A stretch of 64,000 nucleotides of DNA from CAYRTD01 sp964528675 (lineage in GTDB: Bacteria > Bacteroidota > Bacteroidia > Bacteroidales > GCA-2748055): NCBI GenBank assembly GCA_964528675.1, contig CAZGTU010000009.1, forward strand, positions 1-64,000, written 5' to 3'. Positions 26,908 through 36,781 of the stretch are shown in pieces. Position 1 is the first letter of the stretch. Every line of letters starts with the position of its first letter. The notes beneath the pieces are model-generated. The model saw only the letters and a list, made by a program, of their open reading frames with translations. It was not told the origin of the DNA and did not search any database. The position numbers and the translations under genes are program-made.

Positions 26908-28956
26908 ATGAAAAATATAAATTTTTACAAGCTTAAGATTAGCATATATTGTATTTTCTTTTTTATACCTCTTTTCTCAGGCTGTCATCTTTTAACGCCA
27001 GAGAAGGAAACGAAAGCCGAACTTACTAAAACCTGGGTAACATTTAAATATGATGAGGATTATGACCGTCATTTTAGTGATCTCAAAGAACATGGAGTAA
27101 GAGGAATAACAGTTAATAGACCTTCCAAAGACCTGCTGAAATTTGCCAGAAAATATGATCTGAAAATAGGCATTTCTGTTCCTGAAATTACGGAAAAAGC
27201 CTATCTATTAGATAGTAGCACAGTTGAACGTGCAGTAATGATAGGCGGAGCCTACCAGGGGTTGGCTATCGACAGACACCTTTTTAGTTTCAGTGCGGAA
27301 AAGCATAAAATAAGAATAGAAAACCCTGTTTATGATACCGTGGATTGTTATAAGACACTCGGTCACTATTTCCCGGGAATGCATGATCCTTTAAAAGCAG
27401 AAATCATAGTTAAAGAAAAAAAATTTGATGGAAAACAGCATCTGCGAATAATTCCAGCGTCAGTAGGTGATAAAATAAATGAACATTTATGGGAAATTGA
27501 ATTTGACCTTAGCGGGGTAAAGGGCGATCTTGATCATGTTCAGATAGCTGTTTATTGGATAAGCGAAGGCACAAGAGATTACTGGATGTTCGGAGATGCA
27601 GCCAGTGCGGCTGCTAAGGCTACAAGAAAAGAGTTAAAAAACCAGATAGAGAAGATTGCGAATGAATGGAAGGAAATTAATGGGGGAAAATTCCCAAAGG
27701 AGATAGAAATCGTAAGGTTCGGAGATGAATGTTTTCATGTAAGCGGACATATGAACTGCAAAGCCTGTTCTTATCCTATGTGGGACTTTTCAGAAGCCGG
27801 TCTTGAAGACTATAAAGCAATGACTTCACTGGAATATCCCCGGGGAAAAACATTTATCGACTTTTACGGTAGAGAAGCCTATGCTATCTGGCTCTATAAT
27901 TATCATAAAACCATGGCAGATCTGGTCGATATCGTAAAAGATGGCTTTTCCGATGCAGGAGCTGAAAATATTTTGGTTTACCGGAATATCACCAGGTTCA
28001 ATACCTACCATACCCTGAATGACATTGATGGTAGTGGACTCGATTTATTAAGTAGAAAGCTTGACATTGTCCATATTGACCCCTACCCCATCAATGCGAA
28101 CGGGTATCTCAATGAGGTTATACCCGGAGACATGGCCTATGTTGCCGGATTAGCATATAAGTATCAGAAACCCTTGATGCCCTGGTTGCAGGCTCATCAA
28201 TACTGGCCCGAATATGGAGGTCTAACCCATCCCGAACCCCACCATATAAAAAAAATGGTGGAACAACACATGGTTTATAGCCCGGATGCCCTGATGTGGC
28301 TTGGATATGGAAAACCTCCTTTCAGTACTTTCCCTGAAGAAAATCCTGAATCATGGAAAATGGCTGGTGAGATGAATTATAAATTTTTAACCCGGGATTT
28401 TGAAAGAAAAACACCTGATATTGCCATTATCAGGCCATATAATGTTAGAGCGCTCAGAGATGCAGATTCCCTGTTCATCAACGATGTATTTCTTACAGAT
28501 GTCATATTATCGAGAATATCAGTAGTGCACCCGGATTGGATCACTATTCCCTATGAACCCCTGTCTATAGAGACATTAAAGCTTGAAAAAACTGCTGATT
28601 ACAAAGCTGTTATTGCCAGTACAGGTATACTCTCCAGGAATGAATTAAACCCCGTTTTGGATCTTGATATACCTGCTTTTCTGTTAATTGCAGAAGCCGA
28701 CAGGTATAATATTGATAAGAAATTAACAGGTATTGCAGAATATGTAAAAACCCACCACCGGATAAAAGCTCCGGTAGCGGATTCTATAATAGAGTTTGAT
28801 AAAATTGATGAATACAAACTGGATGACTCAGTAGAAGTGATCTTAAGTTTTGAAAACATTCCTTTAGTCTGGAAAAAAAACAAGGCTTACTTTATTTCTT
28901 TTGCCGGATCGAATGAGAAGCTTTATGGTATTATCGATTCCCTTATTTCTTTGTGA
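26908..28956 (+). CDS. Putative glycoside-hydrolase-like lipoprotein (TIM-barrel type)
   Basis: The 682-residue protein has a lipoprotein signal (Cys26 in LFSGC). Its segments look like successive strands of a TIM barrel: HGVRGITVNRPS, KIGISVPEI, EIEIVRFGDECF with an acidic pair, DIVHIDPYPINANGYL, KPLMPWLQAHQYWPEYGG and DALMWLGYGKPPFS. A C-terminal Rossmann-like part (about 500-682, DIAIIRPYNVRALRDAD) resembles the middle domain of GH42-type enzymes. A Cys-containing FGDECFHVSGHMNCKACSY stretch (about 271-289) might bind a metal or form disulfides. No family number can be given. It is the last gene of the plus-strand arm; its 3' end overlaps the convergent DUF362 gene by 14 bp. Confidence 0.55.
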   Translation: MKNINFYKLKISIYCIFFFIPLFSGCHLLTPEKETKAELTKTWVTFKYDEDYDRHFSDLKEHGVRGITVNRPSKDLLKFARKYDLKIGISVPEITEKAYLLDSSTVERAVMIGGAYQGLAIDRHLFSFSAEKHKIRIENPVYDTVDCYKTLGHYFPGMHDPLKAEIIVKEKKFDGKQHLRIIPASVGDKINEHLWEIEFDLSGVKGDLDHVQIAVYWISEGTRDYWMFGDAASAAAKATRKELKNQIEKIANEWKEINGGKFPKEIEIVRFGDECFHVSGHMNCKACSYPMWDFSEAGLEDYKAMTSLEYPRGKTFIDFYGREAYAIWLYNYHKTMADLVDIVKDGFSDAGAENILVYRNITRFNTYHTLNDIDGSGLDLLSRKLDIVHIDPYPINANGYLNEVIPGDMAYVAGLAYKYQKPLMPWLQAHQYWPEYGGLTHPEPHHIKKMVEQHMVYSPDALMWLGYGKPPFSTFPEENPESWKMAGEMNYKFLTRDFERKTPDIAIIRPYNVRALRDADSLFINDVFLTDVILSRISVVHPDWITIPYEPLSIETLKLEKTADYKAVIASTGILSRNELNPVLDLDIPAFLLIAEADRYNIDKKLTGIAEYVKTHHRIKAPVADSIIEFDKIDEYKLDDSVEVILSFENIPLVWKKNKAYFISFAGSNEKLYGIIDSLISL

Positions 28957-31729
28957 ACATCCTGCTGATCTTTTTTCTTTCATTGCTGATCACCATGATA
29001 TAACTGCCCTGTTCAAGTTTACTCACATCGATACTTTCAAAATCTTTATCAAGTTCCATAAGCTGAATACCATCAAGACGGTAAATGGCCAGTCCTGATA
29101 TTTCAAAATTTAATGGTATATTCAGAAATATTCTGTTCGAAACAGGATTGGGATATAGGGTAAGCTCTTCAAGCCCTTCTTTATGCAATCCTGTGATATT
29201 CTTATAATTTGCTGTAATTGTAATGGACCCGGCAGGCATGATCAAATTTGTGTTAGGCTCAGTGCTATCAACAAGGTATTCAGCATCACCGACCCACCCA
29301 TCAAATATATAATTATCTGGAGGGGTATCTGCTGTAACGGTTATGGTATCATTTTCTTCATATTCTCCTGATCCTTCTCCATTCATGACCCTGAGGGAAT
29401 ATTTGTACACAGGACCCTCAAGTAAAGTAAGGTTTCCAAATAGATCTGCATTCTTGAAACTGTCCATTCCTCCCGAAATGGTCCCAATAAAGTTTTCTCT
29501 TCCGTTTCCATCATCTTCACAATAAGCAATTGAAAATCCCAGGGTGGTACCCCCCTCAAGTTGCACTCTTGCATTTTCGGGTGAAGCATCCGTATAGTTG
29601 TCATCATAAATCTTGATCTGATATTCGTAGGTATATATAGTACCTTCACTTGTAACAACAAAATTGATATGGTCATTATATAATTGCGGTTTTCCATCCG
29701 TATTGAGATCTACAACATCCAATGTTACAGGGCTGGTATGATACGCCCATGCATTATGACTGTTCCTGTGTTCGCCACCTGAATTATCTTCATCTATAAA
29801 AATTTCCACACAATCTTCATCCCAGTATTTATCTAAGGGATCATTAATATCATCATTTAATACATCATCTGTAATTTCAATAAGAAGATAAAGATAATCA
29901 GGTGTCCATACGGCTTTATATCTTCCCGAAAAATCGTTCTCATCAAAAGATGGTGGATTCATACCTGCTTCTTCGAACCAATCGATTGAAATAGGTGCCC
30001 AGGGAGATAAAAGCCAGCAATCTTCATCGCCCATCCCATCAATTACAGGTGAAACTGATGCTTTTCGTGCTTCATAATTTGCAGGATCAGCAACACCGGA
30101 AAAATCAGGAAGCTGAGTGCCAGCAAACACCTTGTATAGTTCTACACCATCTCCGGTCCCCATGTTCCGTGTATACTTCATTTCTGCAGCATTATTCCAG
30201 TGTTCGTATACTCCTAGACTTCCAAGGACGCTCCCATCTCCTTCGGGATCATACTTGATACCATCCGGCCAATTAGCAGAATCAGCTGCCTGCAAAAGAT
30301 AATCATCTGTACCGTGTATATAAGGATATCTCTCTGTACTTTTATTTTTATACTCCTCCAACAGGAAATCATAACATACAGATTCAATGGCCACAGGATC
30401 CTGTGCAAGAAAGAGTGAGTTGGGATAATCGTCATTGAAGGGATCCATCTCCCACTTTCTTACTATACCTCTCCAGTCATGACCCGCCCATAAACCATCG
30501 ACAAGATACAGCAACGTTTTACCACCGAGTTGCTCATGTCCCATATAATCAACTAGGTGACGATATTTTTTATAACCTGGAGTATTATTTTCATCTGGGA
30601 AAGAATAATGCATAAAAAGAGCACTTTGATTTGTGGGCGTTCCATCCGGTTGTAACACTGATCCCTGGTGATTCTTTGCACCAATGGTTATACCGCCGGA
30701 GGCATGGGATTTCAGTATCGGTATATTAATAAGGTATTCAGCATCGATGTAATGCTGAGGTAAGGAAGATTCTTCTTTTCCATCACTGAACTTCAATATC
30801 TTTTGGGAGGAGGGCACTGTCAATTTCACTACTCCTCCTACGTTCTTTCCCACATAATTAACAAGGGGGAAATCTGGAATACATTTATCCTGATAAACCT
30901 GGGAAAAGGAACGATAGGGATCACCAATAGTGATATCTTCCTGTTCTACACCTGCTTCGTTAACAAGTTGGTCCAGGATAGCATAGACCAGCTGTGGAGT
31001 TGCATCCACTCTTTCACCAGTCATTTTTCCATTATTGGTAAGGTTTAGCTTTATCGCAATTTTTTCACCCTCTGAATAAGTTATTCTTCCCTTTCCATGT
31101 TTGTAATTGTAATCTCTAAACAGCTTTTCCCAGGCTCCGGCCACGGTATTCGATTCGGTCAGGCTTCTAATACCTCTTGAAAGCATTCTGTTTACGATTT
31201 CCTGATCAAGGTTGGAATCGTCAGTAGCATGTTCGGGTGAGTCTGCAGTCCAATTTTCATTGGTGGCATCTTCATCATGAACCCAAACCACCCGGCCCGG
31301 GAATAGTCCTTTGGCCTCACCAACCGGATCGTTAGGAATAATATCTGACACACTAAGATAAGTCTGCTCGCTGGCTTGTGCACGAAAAACACTATTAAAT
31401 ATGGTAAGACTGAAAGCAAAAATCATAGCCACGGCCAGACCTGCTGCCAGTAAAATCTTCTTTTTTGTCAAGGCATTGAGGCTTTTTTTTAGAAGAAATG
31501 ATCCGGTTGTTAAGCTCATCAGGTAAATGATAAAACCGGATGCAAAAGGAGCAGCCGCTTGCATGCAGGGATAAGTTGCACGGGATGGTTTTGGTATAAC
31601 TCTTATCAAAAACCAGATAGTGGAAAGTATACCCAAAACAAAAAATACTACCTTAGCAGAAAATCTGGATTTATCCAGCTTTTGTTTTCTATAAGTAATT
31701 CCGGAGAAAAATTCGTCTATTTTTTTCAT
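28943..31729 (-). CDS. DUF362 protein fused to CBM9-like, InlB-type repeat and T9SS sorting domains
   Basis: The 928-residue protein starts with three hydrophobic helices (about 25-45, 62-80 and 90-112; the last ends AQASEQ and could be a signal-type cleavage site) and the YPCMQAAAPFASGF segment common in DUF362 proteins. DUF362 follows (about 195-480, with KLNLTNNGKMTGERVDATP and NIPILKSHASGGITIGAKNH). Next come a CBM9-like sandwich (about 560-750, PVIDGMGDEDCW, YLLIEITDD, VEIFIDEDN), a bacterial repeat of InlB type (about 760-845) and a type A sorting domain (YPNPVSNRIFLNI, then LEQGSYIMVI). Several inner-membrane helices combined with a T9SS tail is a conflict that invites a check of the true start. 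The role is unknown; glycan contact is suggested by the CBM9-like part. Confidence 0.7.
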   Translation of the reverse strand: MKKIDEFFSGITYRKQKLDKSRFSAKVVFFVLGILSTIWFLIRVIPKPSRATYPCMQAAAPFASGFIIYLMSLTTGSFLLKKSLNALTKKKILLAAGLAVAMIFAFSLTIFNSVFRAQASEQTYLSVSDIIPNDPVGEAKGLFPGRVVWVHDEDATNENWTADSPEHATDDSNLDQEIVNRMLSRGIRSLTESNTVAGAWEKLFRDYNYKHGKGRITYSEGEKIAIKLNLTNNGKMTGERVDATPQLVYAILDQLVNEAGVEQEDITIGDPYRSFSQVYQDKCIPDFPLVNYVGKNVGGVVKLTVPSSQKILKFSDGKEESSLPQHYIDAEYLINIPILKSHASGGITIGAKNHQGSVLQPDGTPTNQSALFMHYSFPDENNTPGYKKYRHLVDYMGHEQLGGKTLLYLVDGLWAGHDWRGIVRKWEMDPFNDDYPNSLFLAQDPVAIESVCYDFLLEEYKNKSTERYPYIHGTDDYLLQAADSANWPDGIKYDPEGDGSVLGSLGVYEHWNNAAEMKYTRNMGTGDGVELYKVFAGTQLPDFSGVADPANYEARKASVSPVIDGMGDEDCWLLSPWAPISIDWFEEAGMNPPSFDENDFSGRYKAVWTPDYLYLLIEITDDVLNDDINDPLDKYWDEDCVEIFIDEDNSGGEHRNSHNAWAYHTSPVTLDVVDLNTDGKPQLYNDHINFVVTSEGTIYTYEYQIKIYDDNYTDASPENARVQLEGGTTLGFSIAYCEDDGNGRENFIGTISGGMDSFKNADLFGNLTLLEGPVYKYSLRVMNGEGSGEYEENDTITVTADTPPDNYIFDGWVGDAEYLVDSTEPNTNLIMPAGSITITANYKNITGLHKEGLEELTLYPNPVSNRIFLNIPLNFEISGLAIYRLDGIQLMELDKDFESIDVSKLEQGSYIMVISNERKKISRMFTKK

Positions 31730-31769
31730 CTTGATCTCTTGTTATAGTTTCTCAGTAAATATTATATTC

Positions 31770-33536
31770 TCAGTAAACCGGCTCGAAAACTAATTCAATA
31801 TTCACCGGTGTATATAGCCCTATTATAAACTTATGACATCTGTCATCAGCACTGGTTTCAATATGATGCTGGTCGCCCAATTCGAAAACATGCTCGCTTT
31901 CCTGCACTCCTGATATCTTTAATGTATTCCCTGCAGGACTTACAAGATAGTAATTACCTGTACTCATTGAAAAGCTTTTATCAGATTTAGCAGCATTTAC
32001 TTCTAATTTCTCCGGATTTATCAATTTACAATCTTCACGGAGTAACAACTGGATGTTTGTATGGACATCCTCCCAGCCAGTGATCTGAATATTCAAGCTA
32101 AATTTTCCTGAATCCATGGGCGTTACAATAACCTCCCCTTTATTATGTCCCTCAATTCTTCTGGGACCCCATTTATCGCGGGGTCGGAAATGAGCTACAT
32201 GATCCCAACCGGGATCATCATAAACCATGCGCATTGATCCATTCTCTAAATATTCAATATTCTCCGGATGAAAGGAATCATTACCATCTACCCATCGTAT
32301 TCTTATGGCATCAATTATGGCATCCCTGAAATGGTAATCCATGAATACATCCGATCTCTGATAACCTTTCCATGTTCCCTGGGTAATATCCCACCAGTGT
32401 CCTCCTTTATCAGCAGCCAGGGTTACCCCTACATCTTTTGTTCTGTATCGCCAGATAGGATTTTTTTCAAACCTGATAATATAATTCTCCGGCAGGGACT
32501 TTCTAATCACACGATCGTTGACCATATTTTCATCATCAAATAAAAAAATTGCCGGAATACTCCCACCGGGTAAATCATGATTTTCTATGCATTCTTGAAG
32601 CAATAAGTCTGCTGCACGGGCAAAAACTCCATTATTCTTTTCAATTGCAAGTCTCTTGTATTGTGTATAATCACCCCAGTTAACATTTGATGATCCGCGA
32701 TCCTGCCTGTGACTGAACATTGTTTCTACTTCTCCTGATGGTTGGCGCATTGCAAGGTTATAATTGAGATTCAAGGCAACCAGATCCAGGAAATCTTTTC
32801 TGTCCCAATAATCTGCCAGGATAATTAAGCCATTATTGGCTACTTCATTATAGTGCGGACTCCTCTCCTCGTAGTACATTCCTTTATCGTCCATATCGAT
32901 GCCATCTGAAAGATATTCCTCAATATATACTTCATTTCCAGGTTCCGAAAAGATTGAATCTGCCATTGCCAAAGGGGCACAATTGGCAGCCCAGCGATGA
33001 TTACTGGTATAAGGAAATCCATTTCTGATACGTTCCGCTCCTTTTTTGATATAGACTTCCAGGCCTTCCATTAATTCTTTCTTACCATTTACGTTGGAAG
33101 CTTTTAACTTCTGGTAAACTTTAATCAGTCCCGGAAGTGAGAAACCAACCTCATTAGGACCTCCAATGCTTTTAGTACCCAGACTTATACTACCGTTTGG
33201 TCTTTGCCGTCGGAGCATGAATTCTATATTTGCACGCAGCTTTTCAAATGTTTCCGGTTGATTATAATACTCCGGGAAATCAGGATACAGATAAGCAACG
33301 AAAAGATATTGTCCCTGGTAAACAGAACCCCTGGTATCCGCATAAGGTTTAACATCTCCATAAACGAACCCTCCATAATTCCTGCTTTCCCTGTCCATAC
33401 AGAAATGCTCCACAAGGAAGTCAATTTTCTCTTTGGTTAATTTAACAATAGCCGTCCTATCATTTACAATTACATCCTGTGCATTAATTATGAAAGTACA
33501 AGTGAATATGCCGATTAATAAAACTGTTTTTTTCAT
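31770..33536 (-). CDS. Putative (alpha/alpha) toroid polysaccharide lyase or hydrolase B
   Basis: The 588-residue protein has a signal peptide (1 to about 20, ending INAQ), a helical toroid-like region (about 30-340) and a beta-sheet-rich second half. Motifs shared with protein A (25093) are Asn179-His180 in TSNHRWAANC and YEERSPHY (222-229). Further conserved-looking residues occur in MFSHRQDRGSSNVNWGDYTQY. The arrangement recalls alginate lyase and heparinase families, where Asn, His and Tyr perform the beta-elimination, but I cannot assign a numbered family. It lies 34 bases upstream of nothing but GH105 on its 5' side, in the same minus-strand operon. GH105 acts on the unsaturated uronates such a lyase would release. 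Confidence 0.6.
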   Translation of the reverse strand: MKKTVLLIGIFTCTFIINAQDVIVNDRTAIVKLTKEKIDFLVEHFCMDRESRNYGGFVYGDVKPYADTRGSVYQGQYLFVAYLYPDFPEYYNQPETFEKLRANIEFMLRRQRPNGSISLGTKSIGGPNEVGFSLPGLIKVYQKLKASNVNGKKELMEGLEVYIKKGAERIRNGFPYTSNHRWAANCAPLAMADSIFSEPGNEVYIEEYLSDGIDMDDKGMYYEERSPHYNEVANNGLIILADYWDRKDFLDLVALNLNYNLAMRQPSGEVETMFSHRQDRGSSNVNWGDYTQYKRLAIEKNNGVFARAADLLLQECIENHDLPGGSIPAIFLFDDENMVNDRVIRKSLPENYIIRFEKNPIWRYRTKDVGVTLAADKGGHWWDITQGTWKGYQRSDVFMDYHFRDAIIDAIRIRWVDGNDSFHPENIEYLENGSMRMVYDDPGWDHVAHFRPRDKWGPRRIEGHNKGEVIVTPMDSGKFSLNIQITGWEDVHTNIQLLLREDCKLINPEKLEVNAAKSDKSFSMSTGNYYLVSPAGNTLKISGVQESEHVFELGDQHHIETSADDRCHKFIIGLYTPVNIELVFEPVY

Positions 33537-33570
33537 CTCATGAATATTTATTACTAAATGTTACCCGGTA

Positions 33571-34833
33571 TTAAAAAGACTGTGGATTTACCCTCTTATG
33601 ATATTTTTTACTCATTTTTGCGATTTCCGCTCCAGCAAGCAATGTAGCCGCAAGCCCGTGAGTATCATTTACTGAGATCGGACGGTTATAATAGAAAGGA
33701 AGATTCATCTCAACATGAGTACCCACACAGATATCTTTTACCTGTGCATCCTCTGTGATGTTGGAATATAATCCCTGCCATCCTTTCCATGCCACCTGAG
33801 CATAAGCCTGGTCAATCCATTTCTCGTTAACTGATTTTGCGATGCTGTAGGTAAACATGGCAGTAGAGGAAGATTCCAAAAACGAATCGTTCCTATCCAA
33901 CAATTGATGCCATAAACCCGATTGACTCTGTAGTCGTGTCAGTCCTGCAACATGCCGGCTGAGAATGCTCAATAACTCATCTCTTTGCGGATAGTCTTCA
34001 GGCAGATAATCCAGTAATTCTACCTGGGCCATGATTACCCAGCCATTCGCACGTCCCCAGAAGGCTCCATTTCTAATATTTTGATGGTGAAAATAGGCAT
34101 GATTATAAATATTTAAATGATCATCACTCAGATAGTTAGTAAAGTTCCTAATCTGTTTTACCGCAAAATCATAGTATTTATTTTCACCGGAATAATGTCC
34201 CATCCTGGCCAGAAATGAAACGCTCATATAAAGATCATCGGCCCATACGGCGCCCTTCCTTGGATATTCACGACAGAGTGTTTCGTCTTCCAGCCTGAAT
34301 TCTTCATTCATAATATAGTCCGCAGTCCGATTCACAATCTCTTCCCATCTCTCATTTTCCCATTCTCCATTATTCATCATTTCAATCAACGCTGCCCCCA
34401 TGGTGCCGCAATTATCCAGGTAATTGAAATCATATAGCTGCCGGAATGAAGGTTTTGAAATTAAGGGATCCTCAAAATGTTTTTTGAAATAATCATAATG
34501 ATCACTTATAAATCTGTAATTCTTTTCAACCCAATTGCTATACTTATTTTCTTCCAGATAACTCCCTATCCGGAGCATAGCAATATTCATGAACCCATTT
34601 TTATAATTCCAATCGGTAAATTTACTTTTCACCCGTATACTGGCATTTACAGCCAGGTTTTCACTCTCTGTGTAAATCTCCCCGGTTTTAAAATTCATCA
34701 GGGTATGAGAGGTTTGAGACAAAACATTATCGGCAAGAAACCTGACAGTTTCTTCGGGCGATTTTCTCGGCATCTGAGCATTTGTAAAAGTAAATGCAAA
34801 CAGGATTAACATTGATAAAATTATTTTCTTCAT
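33571..34833 (-). CDS. GH105/GH88-type unsaturated uronyl hydrolase
   Basis: The enzyme removes the 4,5-unsaturated uronic acid left at the non-reducing end by polysaccharide lyases. It has a signal peptide (MKKIILSMLILFAFTFTNAQ from 34833; the frame begins 8 codons earlier at 34857) and an (alpha/alpha)6 barrel. Family marks are DNCGTMGAALIEM, WADDLYMSVSFLARMG carrying the catalytic Asp, FWGRANGWVIMAQVELLDYLP and FLESSSTAMFTYSIA. Length (420) is slightly above the usual 370-400 because of the secretion signal and N-terminal region. The symporter gene lies directly upstream. This is the strongest evidence that the locus handles a uronate-containing glycan cleaved by lyases. Confidence 0.9.
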   Translation of the reverse strand: MKKIILSMLILFAFTFTNAQMPRKSPEETVRFLADNVLSQTSHTLMNFKTGEIYTESENLAVNASIRVKSKFTDWNYKNGFMNIAMLRIGSYLEENKYSNWVEKNYRFISDHYDYFKKHFEDPLISKPSFRQLYDFNYLDNCGTMGAALIEMMNNGEWENERWEEIVNRTADYIMNEEFRLEDETLCREYPRKGAVWADDLYMSVSFLARMGHYSGENKYYDFAVKQIRNFTNYLSDDHLNIYNHAYFHHQNIRNGAFWGRANGWVIMAQVELLDYLPEDYPQRDELLSILSRHVAGLTRLQSQSGLWHQLLDRNDSFLESSSTAMFTYSIAKSVNEKWIDQAYAQVAWKGWQGLYSNITEDAQVKDICVGTHVEMNLPFYYNRPISVNDTHGLAATLLAGAEIAKMSKKYHKRVNPQSF

Positions 34834-34866
34834 ATCGTTAGAACATAAAATTCTCAAAAATCTGGA

Positions 34867-36738
34867 TTATATGGCTTTTTCCGAATTATAAAGGGTACTG
34901 CCCTCCAGTTCACTATCGTTTTCTTCCCGATTTACGGTTCCATTAACTTCCGGGCTCCCTTTAACTCTGAGATGTTTATACCAGTTGAAATAAAGACCAA
35001 CTGTAAGGAGTGAAAAAATTGAAAATAATATGCCAAAATTATCCCATCGTTTAAAGACCACCATCATCCCTGAAAGAAAAAGCGAAATCTGCCATGGAAC
35101 AGCCATGAAAATTGAGATTATGTCTCTTTTATTTTCCCTGTCGATTTCCATTCTTTGTTTTTCCGGGAGCTTTTTGCTTACTTTTTTCCAGAACCCGAAA
35201 GGCCGGGTAATTCTGTAAAAATTATCAAGTGTATTATTATCAGCAGGTCTGGCAAAATAAGTTCCTAATACCGATCCGGCCAGTGACAGTAGGCTGGCTG
35301 CAATAAAAAGAAAATATTCAGTGATAGCCGGAAAAAAAAGTTTGATGCTTATAGCCGCAATAAGCCCGGAAAAAGTTCCTGCAGCGAATCCGAAGCCGTT
35401 AAACCGCCACCAATACCAGCGTAATAATTGAGGAATTAACATTCCAGATGCAATTCCCATCATTGTCCAACCCCATATTTCATTGATATTACTAACGGTA
35501 AAACTAAACAATAGTCCAATCGTAAGCAGCAACATAGTGCTCAATTTACTATGTAGCATTAGTTTTTTATTGGAAGCCGCAGGATTGATATATGCCTGGT
35601 AAATATCTTTCACCCAGTAAGATGCACCTGCATTAACTGTGGCGTCCACGGTAGACATTGCTGCGGCAATAAAACCGGCTACAACTAGTCCCTTAATACC
35701 GGCAGGGATATAAGTTGCAATAACTGTGGGCAGCACCATTTCCGGATCGGTTATCAGAGAATGCTGAATACCGTAGTAAATTCCGAGCAATGCCAGGCCG
35801 GCGGTTAGCGGCCATCTGAACATCAGAAGAATAATCCACAAAAGAGAAGTCAATCCGGCATCTCTTTCATCCTTAGCTGCAAAATAACGCTGTGCCATAT
35901 ATGAATTCCCTCCTCCAAAACCTTCGAGAACAGCTTTTAAGAAATAGAAAGCTACTGCGACCCCGAAAAGATTGTAAATTCCATATTGTCCCGGATTATT
36001 AAGATTCATGGGAGGCAGAAAATTTGTCCACTCCCGGTAAGTCGTATTTATTGCATGAGTTTCTCCATTCAAACCTGGCATAGAAGTAACTATGGCTGCA
36101 TCTTCAGCACCGATATCAGCTGTTATCATAGCCTTTACCACCACAAACAAGGCAACACCAAGAATAATGATGCCCTGGAAGAGGTCCATCCATACTACCG
36201 CATACAAACCACTGGCAACAGTATAGGATGCAGCAATCGCGATCATGATGGCTGCAGCCAATCTCCAATCAATATTAAGGAATTCACCGGCAAATTTTCC
36301 GGAAGCAATTGCAAAATAACTTATCAGAGCTATCGTAAGTACTAAACTCGCTATTGCACTTATTAACCTCGCAAGGTCACCCTGCTTGTTTTTACCAAAA
36401 CGAAAATACATCCATTCTGCCAGAGTCATCACTCCGCTTCTTCTATTCCATTTACCCATAAATACCATAAGAAAAGCGAGAATGAGAACGACACCACCTC
36501 TCAATTCAATATAAAAACCAGCTACACCAAGAGCATAAATAAGCGCTGTATTTATCATTGTACCGGAAATGTCAACATTAGCTGCCATTCCACTGGCGCC
36601 AAGTACCCACCAGGGTAATTTATTACTACCCAGGAAATAGGAATTAATATCTTTGGTAGACTTTCGCTGTAGAAAATATCCTACCACAATTATTGCAAGC
36701 ATGTATATGCCTACAATCAAAAAATCCAGTGTTGTCAT
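34867..36738 (-). CDS. Sodium:solute symporter (SSS family)
   Basis: The 623-residue membrane protein has about 13-14 hydrophobic helices and SSS-family features: an N-terminal TM1 with VGYFLQRKSTKDINSYFLG, a GMAANVDISGTMIN unwound-helix region that should hold the substrate and Na+ sites, SYTVASGLYAVVWMDLFQG, and AAAMSTVDATVNAGASYWV. It should import the mono- or disaccharide produced in the periplasm, such as an unsaturated uronate or mannose. The hydrophilic insert near 200-240 and the long C-terminal tail are modest variations. It sits between the HAD phosphatase and GH105 in the minus-strand operon. Confidence 0.92.
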   Translation of the reverse strand: MTTLDFLIVGIYMLAIIVVGYFLQRKSTKDINSYFLGSNKLPWWVLGASGMAANVDISGTMINTALIYALGVAGFYIELRGGVVLILAFLMVFMGKWNRRSGVMTLAEWMYFRFGKNKQGDLARLISAIASLVLTIALISYFAIASGKFAGEFLNIDWRLAAAIMIAIAASYTVASGLYAVVWMDLFQGIIILGVALFVVVKAMITADIGAEDAAIVTSMPGLNGETHAINTTYREWTNFLPPMNLNNPGQYGIYNLFGVAVAFYFLKAVLEGFGGGNSYMAQRYFAAKDERDAGLTSLLWIILLMFRWPLTAGLALLGIYYGIQHSLITDPEMVLPTVIATYIPAGIKGLVVAGFIAAAMSTVDATVNAGASYWVKDIYQAYINPAASNKKLMLHSKLSTMLLLTIGLLFSFTVSNINEIWGWTMMGIASGMLIPQLLRWYWWRFNGFGFAAGTFSGLIAAISIKLFFPAITEYFLFIAASLLSLAGSVLGTYFARPADNNTLDNFYRITRPFGFWKKVSKKLPEKQRMEIDRENKRDIISIFMAVPWQISLFLSGMMVVFKRWDNFGILFSIFSLLTVGLYFNWYKHLRVKGSPEVNGTVNREENDSELEGSTLYNSEKAI

Positions 36739-36781
36739 CTATCCTCTCTTTTATGTTCTTAATCAAGTTCAAATGTGATTT

